From Hyphomicrobiales bacterium (GTDB taxonomy: Bacteria; Pseudomonadota; Alphaproteobacteria; Rhizobiales; Rhizobiaceae), in the NCBI GenBank assembly GCA_900473175.1, contig UCKM01000019.1, positions 22,049 through 86,048 on the forward strand: a DNA stretch of 64,000 nucleotides, read 5' to 3'. A program made the position numbers and the translations under genes. Of this stretch, positions 38,078-47,995 are shown in pieces. A model generated the notes under the pieces. The model was not told the origin of the DNA, searched no databases, and saw only the letters and a program-made list of their open reading frames with translations. Position 1 is the first letter of the stretch, and each line of letters begins with the position of its first letter.

Positions 38078-39421
38078 ATGGAAGCAGCATTGCTGATTCG
38101 CGAACTCGAAAAAACGAGAATAGATGGTGCGGTGCTGGGTTCGGGTCATGGCGACTATGATGACCACCGAAAAGTATGGAATGCCATAGCGGACAGGCGG
38201 CCCGCCGCCATCGTGCGTGCGCAAAATGTACGAGACGTAACAAAAACCATTGCAATTGCTGCGAAGCGCGAGGTTTTGCTCGCCGTCCGAAGTGGTGGCC
38301 ATAGCCTGCCAGGTCTGTCGACATGCGACAATGGCATCGTGCTCGACCTGTCTGCGATGAATGAAGTTGTCGTTGATCCCATCGCACGGACTGCTGAAGT
38401 GGGTGGTGGCGCACTCCTGCAGCATCTGGATGCAGCCGGTTCTCATGCTCGCCTCGCTACCCCAGCGGGCCTCGTGTCGCATACGGGCGTTGCCGGGCTG
38501 ACCTTGGGCGGAGGCATGGGATGGTTGAGCCGCCGCTTTGGCCTGACAATCGATAACTTGTTGGCGGCCGATATTGTTACTGCTGATGGGCAATTGATTC
38601 ACACCAGCGCGGATACCGAGCCAGACTTGTTTTGGGGCATACGCGGCGGGGGCGGCAACTTCGGTGTTGTGACCAAATTCAGGTTTCGCATGCATTCGTT
38701 GGGTCAAGTTGTCGTTGGAATCTGGGAATATCCAACCAGCGATTGTCAGGTCGCTCTTCGTGGATATCAGGAGCTAGCGCGCAACGCACCCCGCGAGCTA
38801 ACAACTTCATTTACATTGACATCCAGCAGCATTGTTGTGACAGCAGTTTGGTCAGGGTCGTCTGACCGGGCCGACACTATCCTCCCCCAGTTTGGACGCC
38901 TTGGCCGTGCCGTGTCGGGGTTGCACAGCTCCATGGCATATGTTGACCTGCAGAAGCGGAACGATGACCATCTATGCTGGGGCCGGCGCTGCTACGCCAA
39001 GGGTGGCTATTTTAGCGAAATCAACAGCAAAGTGATCGAATGTATGAAAGACGCGATAGCGTCATCCCCTTCGCCGGACTCTGAAATTTATGTGATGCAA
39101 CTTGGCGGTGCCATAGCCGACGTTGCGGAAAGCGCCACCGCTTACAGCGGACGGGAGGCATCGTATTATTGGATCGCCGATGCAATATGGGACGACAAGA
39201 CCGATGATCCGCGCTGCGTAGCATGGGCACGATCAACTGCCGCACGCTTGGCCGCACTTTCACTCAGCGGCAATTACGTCAATGAACAGGCGGATGCAGG
39301 CAAGGATGTTGCATTTACTGCCTACGGTGCAGAGAAATATCGTAAGCTGGCCAGAATCAAGGCGCGTTTCGACCCTACCAACCTTTTCCGGCTAAACCAG
39401 AATATTGAACCGAAGCCGTAG
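38078..39421 (+). CDS. FAD-linked oxidoreductase, berberine-bridge-enzyme family
   Basis: 447 residues. FAD_binding_4 domain: RSGGHS (His about 75, the likely 8-alpha covalent flavin site), VGGGALLQHL, GLTLGGGMGWLSRRFGLTID and WGIRGGGGNFGVVTKF. The C-terminal BBE motif is NYVNEQ. The second covalent Cys of bicovalent members would be in the SHTGVAG segment, where it is absent, so a single covalent bond is likely. No signal peptide. Oxidises carbohydrates or similar alcohols with O2. Cargo gene. Confidence 0.9.
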   Translation: MEAALLIRELEKTRIDGAVLGSGHGDYDDHRKVWNAIADRRPAAIVRAQNVRDVTKTIAIAAKREVLLAVRSGGHSLPGLSTCDNGIVLDLSAMNEVVVDPIARTAEVGGGALLQHLDAAGSHARLATPAGLVSHTGVAGLTLGGGMGWLSRRFGLTIDNLLAADIVTADGQLIHTSADTEPDLFWGIRGGGGNFGVVTKFRFRMHSLGQVVVGIWEYPTSDCQVALRGYQELARNAPRELTTSFTLTSSSIVVTAVWSGSSDRADTILPQFGRLGRAVSGLHSSMAYVDLQKRNDDHLCWGRRCYAKGGYFSEINSKVIECMKDAIASSPSPDSEIYVMQLGGAIADVAESATAYSGREASYYWIADAIWDDKTDDPRCVAWARSTAARLAALSLSGNYVNEQADAGKDVAFTAYGAEKYRKLARIKARFDPTNLFRLNQNIEPKP

Positions 39422-39989
39422 CTTCAGTTCGACTCTCGCTGGTTTCGGAGACATTAAAACTTTTCAGAATAGAATCCGTTTGCCGCGAGCGTTGCGCCCG
39501 GGCTGGGTTTGACCGGCGAGTATTCCCTGTTCAAAGGTCCGCACTGAACATCAAATCATCCACTTGCATGATATACTGATTTGCTTCCTATATAAAGGAT
39601 TATTTTCTTTCAAACTGTGAATAACTGCCTAGCCCCCAATTCGACTGACGCGACGTACTAACAGAGCTCGATGGCGCAAACCCTACCGACTTTCGAGACT
39701 TCTCAACGAGTTCTCGACGGGATAGTCCGGTGTTGGCCCTAAGCGGACATTAATGACTGTCAACAACTGACCAATGCGGGCCATCCCAGAAGCTTCAGGA
39801 ACCGACTAGCTGTTTCACGCCAGCTTCTTGAACGAGATGATCCTTGCGGCAAGCCTTGAAAAGGCGCACCGTAAGCTTTTTCGCCGCGTCGAAGGTATTG
39901 CCCAGCGCCGAGTATTGGGTGCCCCTCGCGACCTTGATCATTTCGAGGCGTGCAGCCCATCGGCTGCAACCAATGGGAGGAGTGGCGTT
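39422..39989. other. Intergenic stretch, 568 bases
   Basis: Contains the word AGCGGACATT near 39744, of a kind that recurs between cargo genes (44820, 47694, 47731). A minus-strand frame at 39795-40022 looks protein-like in part but has no ribosome-binding site and overlaps the next gene start. Nothing supportable. Confidence 0.4.
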
Positions 39990-41132
39990 ATGGCTGTCGA
40001 CCAGGAAAGCATTTTCGTCCATCGGCGGGATGTTGTTTGTGGTGGCGGGGCGGTGATGCTCGGTACACTGCTAGCGTCATTGCTCGGCGGCGCAAGACCG
40101 GTCTGGGCGCAGGGAATCCCCGGCGCTATCCCTGAAGTAGACCGGGTGGCGGTAAGGGTGGTTGTCGACAATTACCAGATCACAGTAGCGCCGAGCCTTA
40201 AGGCTGGCAGCGTCGAGGTACAGCGCTTCGGATGGCCTCTCAGCGATCAGCCGCCCGACAAGGCGATTATCAGTGAATTCGGCCTATCGCTACACGCGGA
40301 ATCACAACGCGGTAGCGAGGTTCGAAACCTGCTCGTCGACTTCGGTTTTACATCGGAGGCCTTGCTCAACAATGCGGAGTTGCTGGACGTTGATCCTGCT
40401 ACTCTCGATGCTTTGGTGTTGAGCCACGGTCACTACGATCACTTCGGCGGTCTCGTGGGCTTCCTGCAACGGAACAAGGGCAAGCTAAAATCGAAACTGC
40501 CACTTTATGTCGGCGGCGAAGAATGCTTCTGCTCCCGTCAGTGGACGGCACCACCGTTGAAAGGTAATTTCGGCGCTCTCGACCGCAAGGCCCTTGAGGG
40601 CGCAGATGTGACGGTTACCTTTGCCGAAGTACCGGCTCTCGTCGCCGACCAAGCCTTTACTACTGGTCAGATTAGCCTCGGTACTTTCGAAAAAGTATTA
40701 TCCCCGAGCGCCATGAAAATTGGGGTGCAGACCGGCATCGGTTGCTACCCGGAACAGTTCAGCGATGCGGAGCGGCAGCAGGGCGTCGTCCCCGACCAAT
40801 TCCGCCACGAATTGGCGACCAGCTTCAACCTAAAAGGCCGAGGCCTGATCGTGCTGACCTCGTGCAGTCATCGCGGAGTCGTCAACACGATCAAACGGGC
40901 ACAAGCGATTTCGGGCATCAGCAAGGTCCATGCTGTGATCGGCGGCTTCCACCTCGCGCCTTATCCTGAAGAGTATGTGCGCCAAAGCGTTGCCGCTCTA
41001 AAGGAGATCGATCCCGACTACGTTATTCCCCTGCACTGTACCGGCGAACTGTTCTACGAGATCTTCAAGACCGAGATGCCAAACAAGTTGCTGCGTTCAT
41101 TCACGGGAACCCGCTTCGTCTTCAATGCCTAA
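39990..41132 (+). CDS. Metallo-beta-lactamase-fold protein, COG1237-like, exported
   Basis: 380 residues. Leader with HRRDVVCGGGAVMLG, a twin-arginine-like signal ending VWAQG. The MBL domain has SHGHYDHFGG, further Zn ligands in LTSCSHRG and GGFH, and a late PLHCTGE motif, as in the dihydropterin-ribofuranosylaminobenzene-phosphate synthase-like family. The real substrate is unknown. GGGAGGAG precedes the ATG at 39990; the longer frame from 39828 adds no family sequence. Confidence 0.85.
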   Translation: MAVDQESIFVHRRDVVCGGGAVMLGTLLASLLGGARPVWAQGIPGAIPEVDRVAVRVVVDNYQITVAPSLKAGSVEVQRFGWPLSDQPPDKAIISEFGLSLHAESQRGSEVRNLLVDFGFTSEALLNNAELLDVDPATLDALVLSHGHYDHFGGLVGFLQRNKGKLKSKLPLYVGGEECFCSRQWTAPPLKGNFGALDRKALEGADVTVTFAEVPALVADQAFTTGQISLGTFEKVLSPSAMKIGVQTGIGCYPEQFSDAERQQGVVPDQFRHELATSFNLKGRGLIVLTSCSHRGVVNTIKRAQAISGISKVHAVIGGFHLAPYPEEYVRQSVAALKEIDPDYVIPLHCTGELFYEIFKTEMPNKLLRSFTGTRFVFNA

Positions 41133-41249
41133 TTCCGGAGAGAAATCCATGTGCTCCTCCTCAACAATGGGCCCTGTGCCGGAAGGTGGATCAGGCAGAG
41201 CGCTCTTGCCTGTTGTGACCTCGCTCCCGGCGATCGGTGAAGGTAAGAT

Positions 41250-44200
41250 GTGAACATCGAGACTTGGCTGCGTAGCTTGCAGCTCTCACAGTACGAGCAG
41301 GCGTTTCGTGACAACGATATAGGCGCCGACATTCTGCCTGAGCTCACGGCGGAAGACCTGGTCGGCCTCGGCGTCACCTCGATCGGCCACCGCCGCAAGC
41401 TGCTGGCGGCAATCGCGGCGTTGCGCAGCGAGGGCTCGGCACGTGGCGTCACAGCCGAGCCACAACCGGCGGCCCTGCCAACTGAGGAACCGCCGCGAGC
41501 AAGGGCTGAGCGGCGGCAGCTTACGGTTGTATTTATCGATCTGGTCGGTTCGACCGCACTCTCGGCCCGGCTCGATCCCGAGGACATGAGCAAGCTCCTC
41601 CGTGCCTACCAGAACGCCGTGGCGGCTGGGGTTGCGCGCTTCGAAGGCCATGTCGCCAAGTTGATGGGCGATGGGGTGCTTGCCTATTTCGGGTGGCCGA
41701 GGGCGCACGAGGACGAGGCCGAGCGCGCCGTGCGGGCGAGCCTCACGGCCGTCGAGGCGGTGGGGCGTCTGGCGAGCCCGACCGGCGAGCCGCTCGCGGC
41801 CCGGGTCGGCGTTGCGACAGGCGTGGTCGTCGTCGGCGACCTTATCGGCGAGGGGGCGGCCCAAGAGGAGGCGGTCGTCGGCGAAACGCCAAATCTTGCC
41901 GCCCGCCTGGAGACGCTGGCGCGGCCCAACGAGGTGGTGATCGGCGAGGGTACACGAAGGCTTCTAGGTGGGTTGTTCGAGGTCGAGGATCTCGGGCTCC
42001 AGTCGCTCAAGGGGCTAGCGGTGCCGGCCCGGGCCTTCCGGGTGCGCGGACCCGGACCCGCAGCGAGCCGCTTCGAGGCACTCCATGTCAGGGAGCTGGC
42101 GCCAATCGTCGGGCGTGACGCGGAGCTGGCGCTGCTTCTCGAGCGTTGGCGGCGGGCCAAAGCCGGGGAAGGCCAGGTGGTGCTGCTTTCCGGCGAGCCC
42201 GGAATTGGCAAATCGCGGATCGTCCTCGCGCTGCGCGAGGCGCTCGCCCAGGAACCGGTCACCGTACTGAGCCATTTCTGCTCGCCCTACCACATGAACA
42301 GCGCGCTCTTTCCGGTCATCGGGCAGCTCGAGAGGGCCGCCGGATTCGCCCGCGAGGACGGGCCGGAGGAAAAGCTCAGCAAGCTGGAAACGTTCCTCAG
42401 CCCCTATGCCGAGCGCCTTGACGAAGACGCGAGGGCGCTCATGGCCGCCCTGCTATCGCTGCCGGTCGATCGCTACACGGCCCTGGATTTGACGCCTGAA
42501 CGCCAGAAGCAGCGCACCTTCGAGGTCCTGCTCCGGCAGTTTGAAGCCTTGTGCGGCCAGCAGCCAGTCTTTGCCGTCTATGAGGATGTGCACTGGATCG
42601 ACCCTTCCACGATGGAGTTCCTGGAGCTTGTGACCGAACGCGTTCAAGGCCTGAGGGCGCTCACGGTAATCACGTTCCGGCCGGAATTCAGCCCTCCCTG
42701 GACCGGCCAAGCTCATATTACCTCCCTTTCTCTCTCCCGGCTTGTCCGTGGCGACGTGGCGATGATCGTTGGCCGCGTCGTTGGCGGAAAGGCCTTACCA
42801 GCGGACATTCTGGCCCAGATCACCAGCAAGACGGACGGTATCCCGCTGTTTGTCGAGGAGCTAACGAGGACGGTTCTCGAATCCGGCTTGTTGCGAGACC
42901 TCGGTGACCACCTCGAGCTTGTCGGCGTGCCGGCGGCGTTCGCCATTCCTTCGACCTTGCAGGATTCGCTCATGGCCCGGCTGGATCGGCTGGCACCGGC
43001 CAAGGAGTTGGCGCAGATCGGCGCCTGTATCGGTCGCGAGTTCGATCACGATCTCCTAGCCGCGGTGTCGCCGCTGCAAGAGCCGACGTTCAGCGAAGCG
43101 CTCGTTAGGCTCGTCGGCTCCGATTTGGTTTTCCGGCGCGGCCAGCCGCCCAACGCGACCTACGCCTTCAAGCACGCGCTGATCCAGGATGTCGCTTACG
43201 CGACCCTCCTCAAAAGCCGGCGAGTGGAGCTTCATGCGGGTATCGCCGCGGCGCTCGAAGCGCAGTTTCCCGCTGTCGTTGAGCGCCAGCCCGAACTCCT
43301 GGCCCGGCATCTCTCGGAGGCCGGGATTCGCGACCGGGCCGTAGATTGGTGGCTGCGCGCCGGCCGATTGGCGCGGCAGCGCTCGGCCAACAAGGAAGCG
43401 ATCGGTCACCTGACGAGGGCGCTCGTCATGCTCGAGGAGGCGCCTCCCAACGAAGCGCGCGAGCGCCAGGAGCTCGAGGTCCAGGTGGCTCTGGGACCGC
43501 CGCTGATCGCAACCGAGGGCTTTGCTGCACCCCAAGTCGCAACGGCTTACGCCCGCGCCGAGGCGCTCGCTCGCCGGCAAGGACACGAGAGCTATCGCGC
43601 GCGAGCGCTGCGCGGCTTGTGCCACGTCTATCACGTACGCGGTCATCTAACCCACACGGGCAAGCTTGGCGCCAAACTGCTCAAGCTGGTTGAACGGCGC
43701 GACGACTGCGTGCGTCAGGCTGACGCCCATCATGCGCTGGGATTCAACCTGTTCCATCTGGGCCAGCATGGTCTGGCCCATACTCACCTGGAGGCAGCGC
43801 GCAACAAGATCGAGCGTGCTGGTGATCCCGCCGACGCGTTCGCCGCTGGCGTCAACATCCACGTCCACGGTCGCGCCTATGCTTCACATGTCAACTGGCA
43901 TCTCGGGTACGCGGATCGTGCACTCGTGGACATCGGCGAAGCGATTGAGCTGGCCCGACGACTTGACCATCCATTCAGCCTCGTCGTTTCCCTTGCCTAC
44001 GCCTCGATGCTGCACCAGTTTCGCCGCGAACCAGCGATGGTGCGCGTGCATGCCGACGCGGCTTACGCAGTCTGTGCCGAGCATGGGTTCAGCTATTATC
44101 TTGCCTGGGCCGCGATCATGGGCGGTTGGGCGTCCGCCGAGGAGGGCGACCTCGATCGGGGTATCGTGCGGCTGCGCGATGGTCTGCGAGATCTGCGCGC

Positions 44201-44657
44201 GACCGGCGCCGGGCTCAGGGTGCCGTACTATCTTGCGATCCTGGGCGAGCTCTACGTCAAAATGCAGCGGCTAGAGGAGGCGCGCGCCATCCTCGCTGAG
44301 GCCGACGCCGTCGCGGAGCGCTATGGAGAATCGTGGGCCAACGCGCGGCTTCGCCTCCTCGAGGGCGAGCTATCGCTCACCACAAACCGAGCGGCGGCGG
44401 ACTGCTTTCGGCGCGCCGTGGAGATCGCGGCGGCACAAGGGGCTCTATCCCTCGTACTGCGAGCTGCTATTCGGCTCGCGCGCCATCTGCGTGCAGATGG
44501 TAAGTGCGCGGAAGCGTACGACACGCTCGCAGCTTCTTGCGACTCGATCAGCGAGGGCTTCAACACGCCGGATCTCCTGGAGGGGAGAGAACTGCTCCAC
44601 GAACTGCGATTAGATCGCCCCTCCGGCCCTAAGCGCGCAACTCGAAAGCAACGATAG
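41250..44657 (+). CDS. Multi-domain class III nucleotide cyclase with SAM, AAA and TPR domains
   Basis: 1135 residues, GTG start. An N-terminal SAM domain (about 1-62, WLRSLQLSQYEQAFRDNDIG), class III cyclase domain (about 88-265) with metal Asp residues in VVFIDLVGSTALS and KLMGDGVLAYFG, an AAA/STAND ATPase with GEPGIGKSRI (about 315-324) and a long TPR-like region (about 690-1110). Such proteins are common in rhizobia and link signal-sensing TPRs to cAMP synthesis. It is one of two cyclases in the element. Confidence 0.92.
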   Translation: MNIETWLRSLQLSQYEQAFRDNDIGADILPELTAEDLVGLGVTSIGHRRKLLAAIAALRSEGSARGVTAEPQPAALPTEEPPRARAERRQLTVVFIDLVGSTALSARLDPEDMSKLLRAYQNAVAAGVARFEGHVAKLMGDGVLAYFGWPRAHEDEAERAVRASLTAVEAVGRLASPTGEPLAARVGVATGVVVVGDLIGEGAAQEEAVVGETPNLAARLETLARPNEVVIGEGTRRLLGGLFEVEDLGLQSLKGLAVPARAFRVRGPGPAASRFEALHVRELAPIVGRDAELALLLERWRRAKAGEGQVVLLSGEPGIGKSRIVLALREALAQEPVTVLSHFCSPYHMNSALFPVIGQLERAAGFAREDGPEEKLSKLETFLSPYAERLDEDARALMAALLSLPVDRYTALDLTPERQKQRTFEVLLRQFEALCGQQPVFAVYEDVHWIDPSTMEFLELVTERVQGLRALTVITFRPEFSPPWTGQAHITSLSLSRLVRGDVAMIVGRVVGGKALPADILAQITSKTDGIPLFVEELTRTVLESGLLRDLGDHLELVGVPAAFAIPSTLQDSLMARLDRLAPAKELAQIGACIGREFDHDLLAAVSPLQEPTFSEALVRLVGSDLVFRRGQPPNATYAFKHALIQDVAYATLLKSRRVELHAGIAAALEAQFPAVVERQPELLARHLSEAGIRDRAVDWWLRAGRLARQRSANKEAIGHLTRALVMLEEAPPNEARERQELEVQVALGPPLIATEGFAAPQVATAYARAEALARRQGHESYRARALRGLCHVYHVRGHLTHTGKLGAKLLKLVERRDDCVRQADAHHALGFNLFHLGQHGLAHTHLEAARNKIERAGDPADAFAAGVNIHVHGRAYASHVNWHLGYADRALVDIGEAIELARRLDHPFSLVVSLAYASMLHQFRREPAMVRVHADAAYAVCAEHGFSYYLAWAAIMGGWASAEEGDLDRGIVRLRDGLRDLRATGAGLRVPYYLAILGELYVKMQRLEEARAILAEADAVAERYGESWANARLRLLEGELSLTTNRAAADCFRRAVEIAAAQGALSLVLRAAIRLARHLRADGKCAEAYDTLAASCDSISEGFNTPDLLEGRELLHELRLDRPSGPKRATRKQR

Positions 44658-45046
44658 GAGGATTGGCCAAACCATACGCCACGAGAGAGCAACAATCTCG
44701 GCGTGCCGTCGAGCTTTGGTGTCATTGAACTGCATGTCAACTCCGGCATAGATCACTTCGATGATTGCGGCATGAGCGGGCCGTTTTCCCCGTGGAATCG
44801 AAGGTCCGGTGTTGGCGCAGAGCGGACGTATTTGGATGGCGGCTTCTGGCTCAAAGGCGACCTGTGTAGGCCGGGTCGAAGGCCTGAAAAGGGGACATTT
44901 CGCCTCGTCGTAAACGCGGCGGGAACAACCACTTAGCGCCCCAATGCCAGGCATGCGCAAACATATGAAAGGCTCGGCCTAATGCGAGAAGATCGGCATG
45001 CAGAACGGAAAGCGCACCGCCAACAAGGAATTTGTTCTGAACCACT
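44658..45046. other. Intergenic stretch, about 390 bases
   Basis: Between convergent cyclase genes. No supportable gene. It contains a CCGGTGTTGGC...AGCGGACGTATT segment near 44807-44830 of the recurrent intergenic type noted elsewhere in the element. Confidence 0.4.
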
Positions 45047-46951
45047 CTAGTGCAGTCTGAAAACGTTTGTCGCCTCGTGCCGTCCGCGCAATACATACTG
45101 GCCGACGGTTAATGCCGAGCATCCGGACCGGGCAGATCGAAACACGACGTCGCTGACCAGAACGACCACTTCGTCATCGTCGGTCATACACTCTTTGGCG
45201 ACCTCCTCGATGCGTTGCGCCGTGTTCACAACATCTCCGACGAGGGTATAGTTGATACGCCCCGGAACCCCAATGTTTCCCACCACCGCAGGGCCAGCAT
45301 GTATGCCTATCCGGATTCTCACGGGTGGCAGGCCAAGTCCCCTTCGACGCCGATTATCGCCAACAATTGCGGCCGCGATCGCGCCCGCTGCGCGACAGGC
45401 CAGGGCGGAATGATCCAGCTGCAATTCAGGCGCTCCCCAAAATGCCATCAACGAGTCGCCGATGTACTTATCTATTGTGCCGCCTTCAGCCTCCACACAG
45501 GCGGCGAGCAGCCGGAAATGGTCGTTCAGAAACGTCGCCGCATCGGAGGCCGATAGCCGCTCGGCAAGGCTTGTGAAGTCGACAATGTCGGTGAACAGCA
45601 CCGTGACGTTTCGCTCTACAAGCGCTGTCGCCTGTTCGCCCTGTGCCATCAACTGCTTGACCAAGCGTCGAGGCACATAGGTCTCGAACCAGTGCAAGAC
45701 CGCGATGAGCGCGTTGTATGCCCGGATTGCCTCGTCGAGTTCGCGAAGATGACTGCCCGCGAGCGGGCGGGCAGAAGTGAGATCGAGCGTGCGAATTGCC
45801 GATGTTGCTCGCGCCAGACGCAATATCGGCTTTCCAATCGCATAGCCGACCAGCCATGCGCCGGCGACAGCAGCAAGGACGGCCGCCAGCCCCAGCCAGG
45901 CTGCGAACTCAAGCCTGCGGACTTCGCTGCCAAGTTCGTCGAGCGGCAGATAACGGCCGACCATCCAGGGCTGGTCGCCATATCCTGAGATGTCGCGGTA
46001 GATGAAGACATAGGATGTGCCATCGACCGTGACGATATGGCTTTTCGAAGAACCTGCAAAGGGGACCGCACCCGCCTGAGGGTCCGGATTCCAGATCGAC
46101 GCGAGCACCCGATCCCCGATCTCGCTCACTTCCGGAAGGGGCTTATCGCGCTTGAACAGTTGAGGATTGTGCGCAAGTGCTGCGTGGGCGAGGACATGGT
46201 TGCGGCCAAGAAGGATGAAAGCGCCGACGTCTGACCCAGCGGGCGACTCGGCGAGAAAACGTGATAATTCCGCGACCGTGACCGTGGTCAACAGAATCCC
46301 GAGAAAAGCACCCTCATACCATAGGGGGGTGCGAACGTTGACAAGAGGCTGGTTCAGCCGATCACTCCACAGAAGTTCTCCCCAGACGGGGCGACCTGCG
46401 CTTCGAGCCATCTCAAACGCTTCGTCGAGTCCGGGCACGGTTCGCATGTCGATCTTCCGCATGACGACATTGTCGCCTTGGCGTTCGACACGTAACTGCT
46501 TCAAATCGGTGCGGATGACCGCGAGCGCGGCGATCTGTGGGATGCCCGCGAGTGCCGCCCGAAGTTGGCTCAGTGAGGCAGATTCATCCTGCGGGTCGAT
46601 ATCACCGTCGCGGAAAAGCTTGGCCAGGAATTCGGACTGGTCGCGGGCTGGATCGAGGTGGAATCGTGTCCGGTCTACGATCGTGTCGATAATTCTCTCA
46701 CTGAGGTTGCCGGCGAGTGCGATTGTGTTTTGGCGGCCGCTTTCCAGGGCGAGAATGAGCGCCGCTGCGATGACGGCGATTATGACACCGAACGTGAAGG
46801 CTAACGCAACACGTATGGGGACGCGCCGCGGATGCCCCGACGATGCTTGCTCGTCGCTGTTGGGCGGAGCCTCATCGACGCCTGCAGATCGCGCCCCGGG
46901 AAGGAATTTCCGGGCCAAAAACCTTCGCAATTTCAGACCGATAATGGACAT
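45047..46951 (-). CDS. Membrane-bound class III adenylate/guanylate cyclase with extracytoplasmic sensor
   Basis: 634 residues. A first membrane helix (about 48-68), a periplasmic Cache-like sensor (about 75-335), a second helix (about 340-370), a HAMP-like linker (GYAIGKPILRLARATSAIRT) and a cyclase domain (about 440-634) with metal sites VLFTDIVDFTSLAERL and IGDSLMAFWG and later NYTLVGDVVNTAQR. It senses an external ligand and makes a cyclic nucleotide. It is convergent with the multi-domain cyclase gene. Confidence 0.9.
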   Translation of the reverse strand: MSIIGLKLRRFLARKFLPGARSAGVDEAPPNSDEQASSGHPRRVPIRVALAFTFGVIIAVIAAALILALESGRQNTIALAGNLSERIIDTIVDRTRFHLDPARDQSEFLAKLFRDGDIDPQDESASLSQLRAALAGIPQIAALAVIRTDLKQLRVERQGDNVVMRKIDMRTVPGLDEAFEMARSAGRPVWGELLWSDRLNQPLVNVRTPLWYEGAFLGILLTTVTVAELSRFLAESPAGSDVGAFILLGRNHVLAHAALAHNPQLFKRDKPLPEVSEIGDRVLASIWNPDPQAGAVPFAGSSKSHIVTVDGTSYVFIYRDISGYGDQPWMVGRYLPLDELGSEVRRLEFAAWLGLAAVLAAVAGAWLVGYAIGKPILRLARATSAIRTLDLTSARPLAGSHLRELDEAIRAYNALIAVLHWFETYVPRRLVKQLMAQGEQATALVERNVTVLFTDIVDFTSLAERLSASDAATFLNDHFRLLAACVEAEGGTIDKYIGDSLMAFWGAPELQLDHSALACRAAGAIAAAIVGDNRRRRGLGLPPVRIRIGIHAGPAVVGNIGVPGRINYTLVGDVVNTAQRIEEVAKECMTDDDEVVVLVSDVVFRSARSGCSALTVGQYVLRGRHEATNVFRLH

Positions 46952-47007
46952 CCGACGAACACCGCCCGCGAGGTCGCTCGCTTGATGTATTGAGCTCAGC
47001 TTCAGTC

Positions 47008-47526
47008 TTAGTAGTGAAGGTGCAGCACAATCGGTGCTTGATCCCCCCTCGGAACAACCACGAACAGATTGTCATACGCACTTCGTTCGATCTTGATTGC
47101 CTCGGGATATCCGAGCGCCTTGAGAATCTCTGGGATGGTGCTCCAATGCCCCACGACGAGCACCCTGTCCTTGCCGTTCTCCGAGCGGAGCAGCCGGACC
47201 AAACCGTCACTGTCCTCATAAGAATGAACACGAATTTCAAGTCCACGAGCCTTGGCGAGAGGCTCGGATGTCTCGACTGTCCGCCTGGCTTGCGTCGCAT
47301 AGACGGCGCTGATGCCGGCGTCTTTTAGTCGCTCAGCCAGCATCTTGGCGCGCTGTTGTCCGGACTCCGACAGCGGAGTTTCGTCGAGAATCTCATCCAG
47401 ATTCAATGTCGATGGTGGATCACTGTGCCGAACGATGTAGATCACCTCCTGCGCATTGACCGATTGGGGCAATACGAGGATGCCGGCAGCTAAACCGACC
47501 AGCAATCGGATGGCCCAAACTCCCAT
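47008..47526 (-). CDS. Histidine phosphatase superfamily protein, secreted
   Basis: 172 residues. Signal peptide (about 1-25). The catalytic motif is YIVRHSDPP (RHS in place of RHG), with the second Arg in ATQARRTVET and second His in VLVVGHWSTIPEI. Small branch-2-like member; substrate unknown. Downstream of and on the same strand as the sensor cyclase is the other way round: this gene is upstream of it by 56 bases, so they may be cotranscribed. Confidence 0.82.
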   Translation of the reverse strand: MGVWAIRLLVGLAAGILVLPQSVNAQEVIYIVRHSDPPSTLNLDEILDETPLSESGQQRAKMLAERLKDAGISAVYATQARRTVETSEPLAKARGLEIRVHSYEDSDGLVRLLRSENGKDRVLVVGHWSTIPEILKALGYPEAIKIERSAYDNLFVVVPRGDQAPIVLHLHY

Positions 47527-47995
47527 GGCGTTTTTCCCCTGTGTTCACTTCTCCCGGACGAAACGCACGATTGTACCATGCAAGGCAGGTTACAGATAGG
47601 CAGTTGGCTCGTCCCACGTCCGGTCGCAACGGGGGATCGGAGGTTCTGGCAGCAAATCCAAACCGACGACAGGTACGTGCTCCAAGGCGGCTTAGCGGAC
47701 GGGTAGACAAGCGTCCGCCCATGGCGCGAAGCGGACACGAATGAATGTCCGCAAGCCCAAAGCGGTCGTCGGAATCAACATTGTCGCGATCCAGGGATGC
47801 ATGAACAGGCGACTTACGGCATGCATGACCGTTTAGGCGCCCTGGTTCAACAATCAGCGGCTACTGGAGCGACCGGTTACCTTCCGCCGGCCGAAGTCGA
47901 GAAGTGTCACTACGCCAGGCGAAAGGAGCTCAGCATTAACTGTGTGCCTCAAACCAGCGCCTCCGGAAAACCGAGGTGGCTCACCGAGTTCGAGG
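47527..47995. other. Intergenic stretch, about 470 bases
   Basis: No supportable gene. Contains two AGCGGAC words near 47694 and 47731. Confidence 0.4.

Noticed and set aside
39795-40022. 75-codon minus-strand frame upstream of the COG1237-like gene
   Set aside because: Partly protein-like, but without ribosome-binding site and overlapping the exported protein start. Possibly a fragment, not supportable as a gene.
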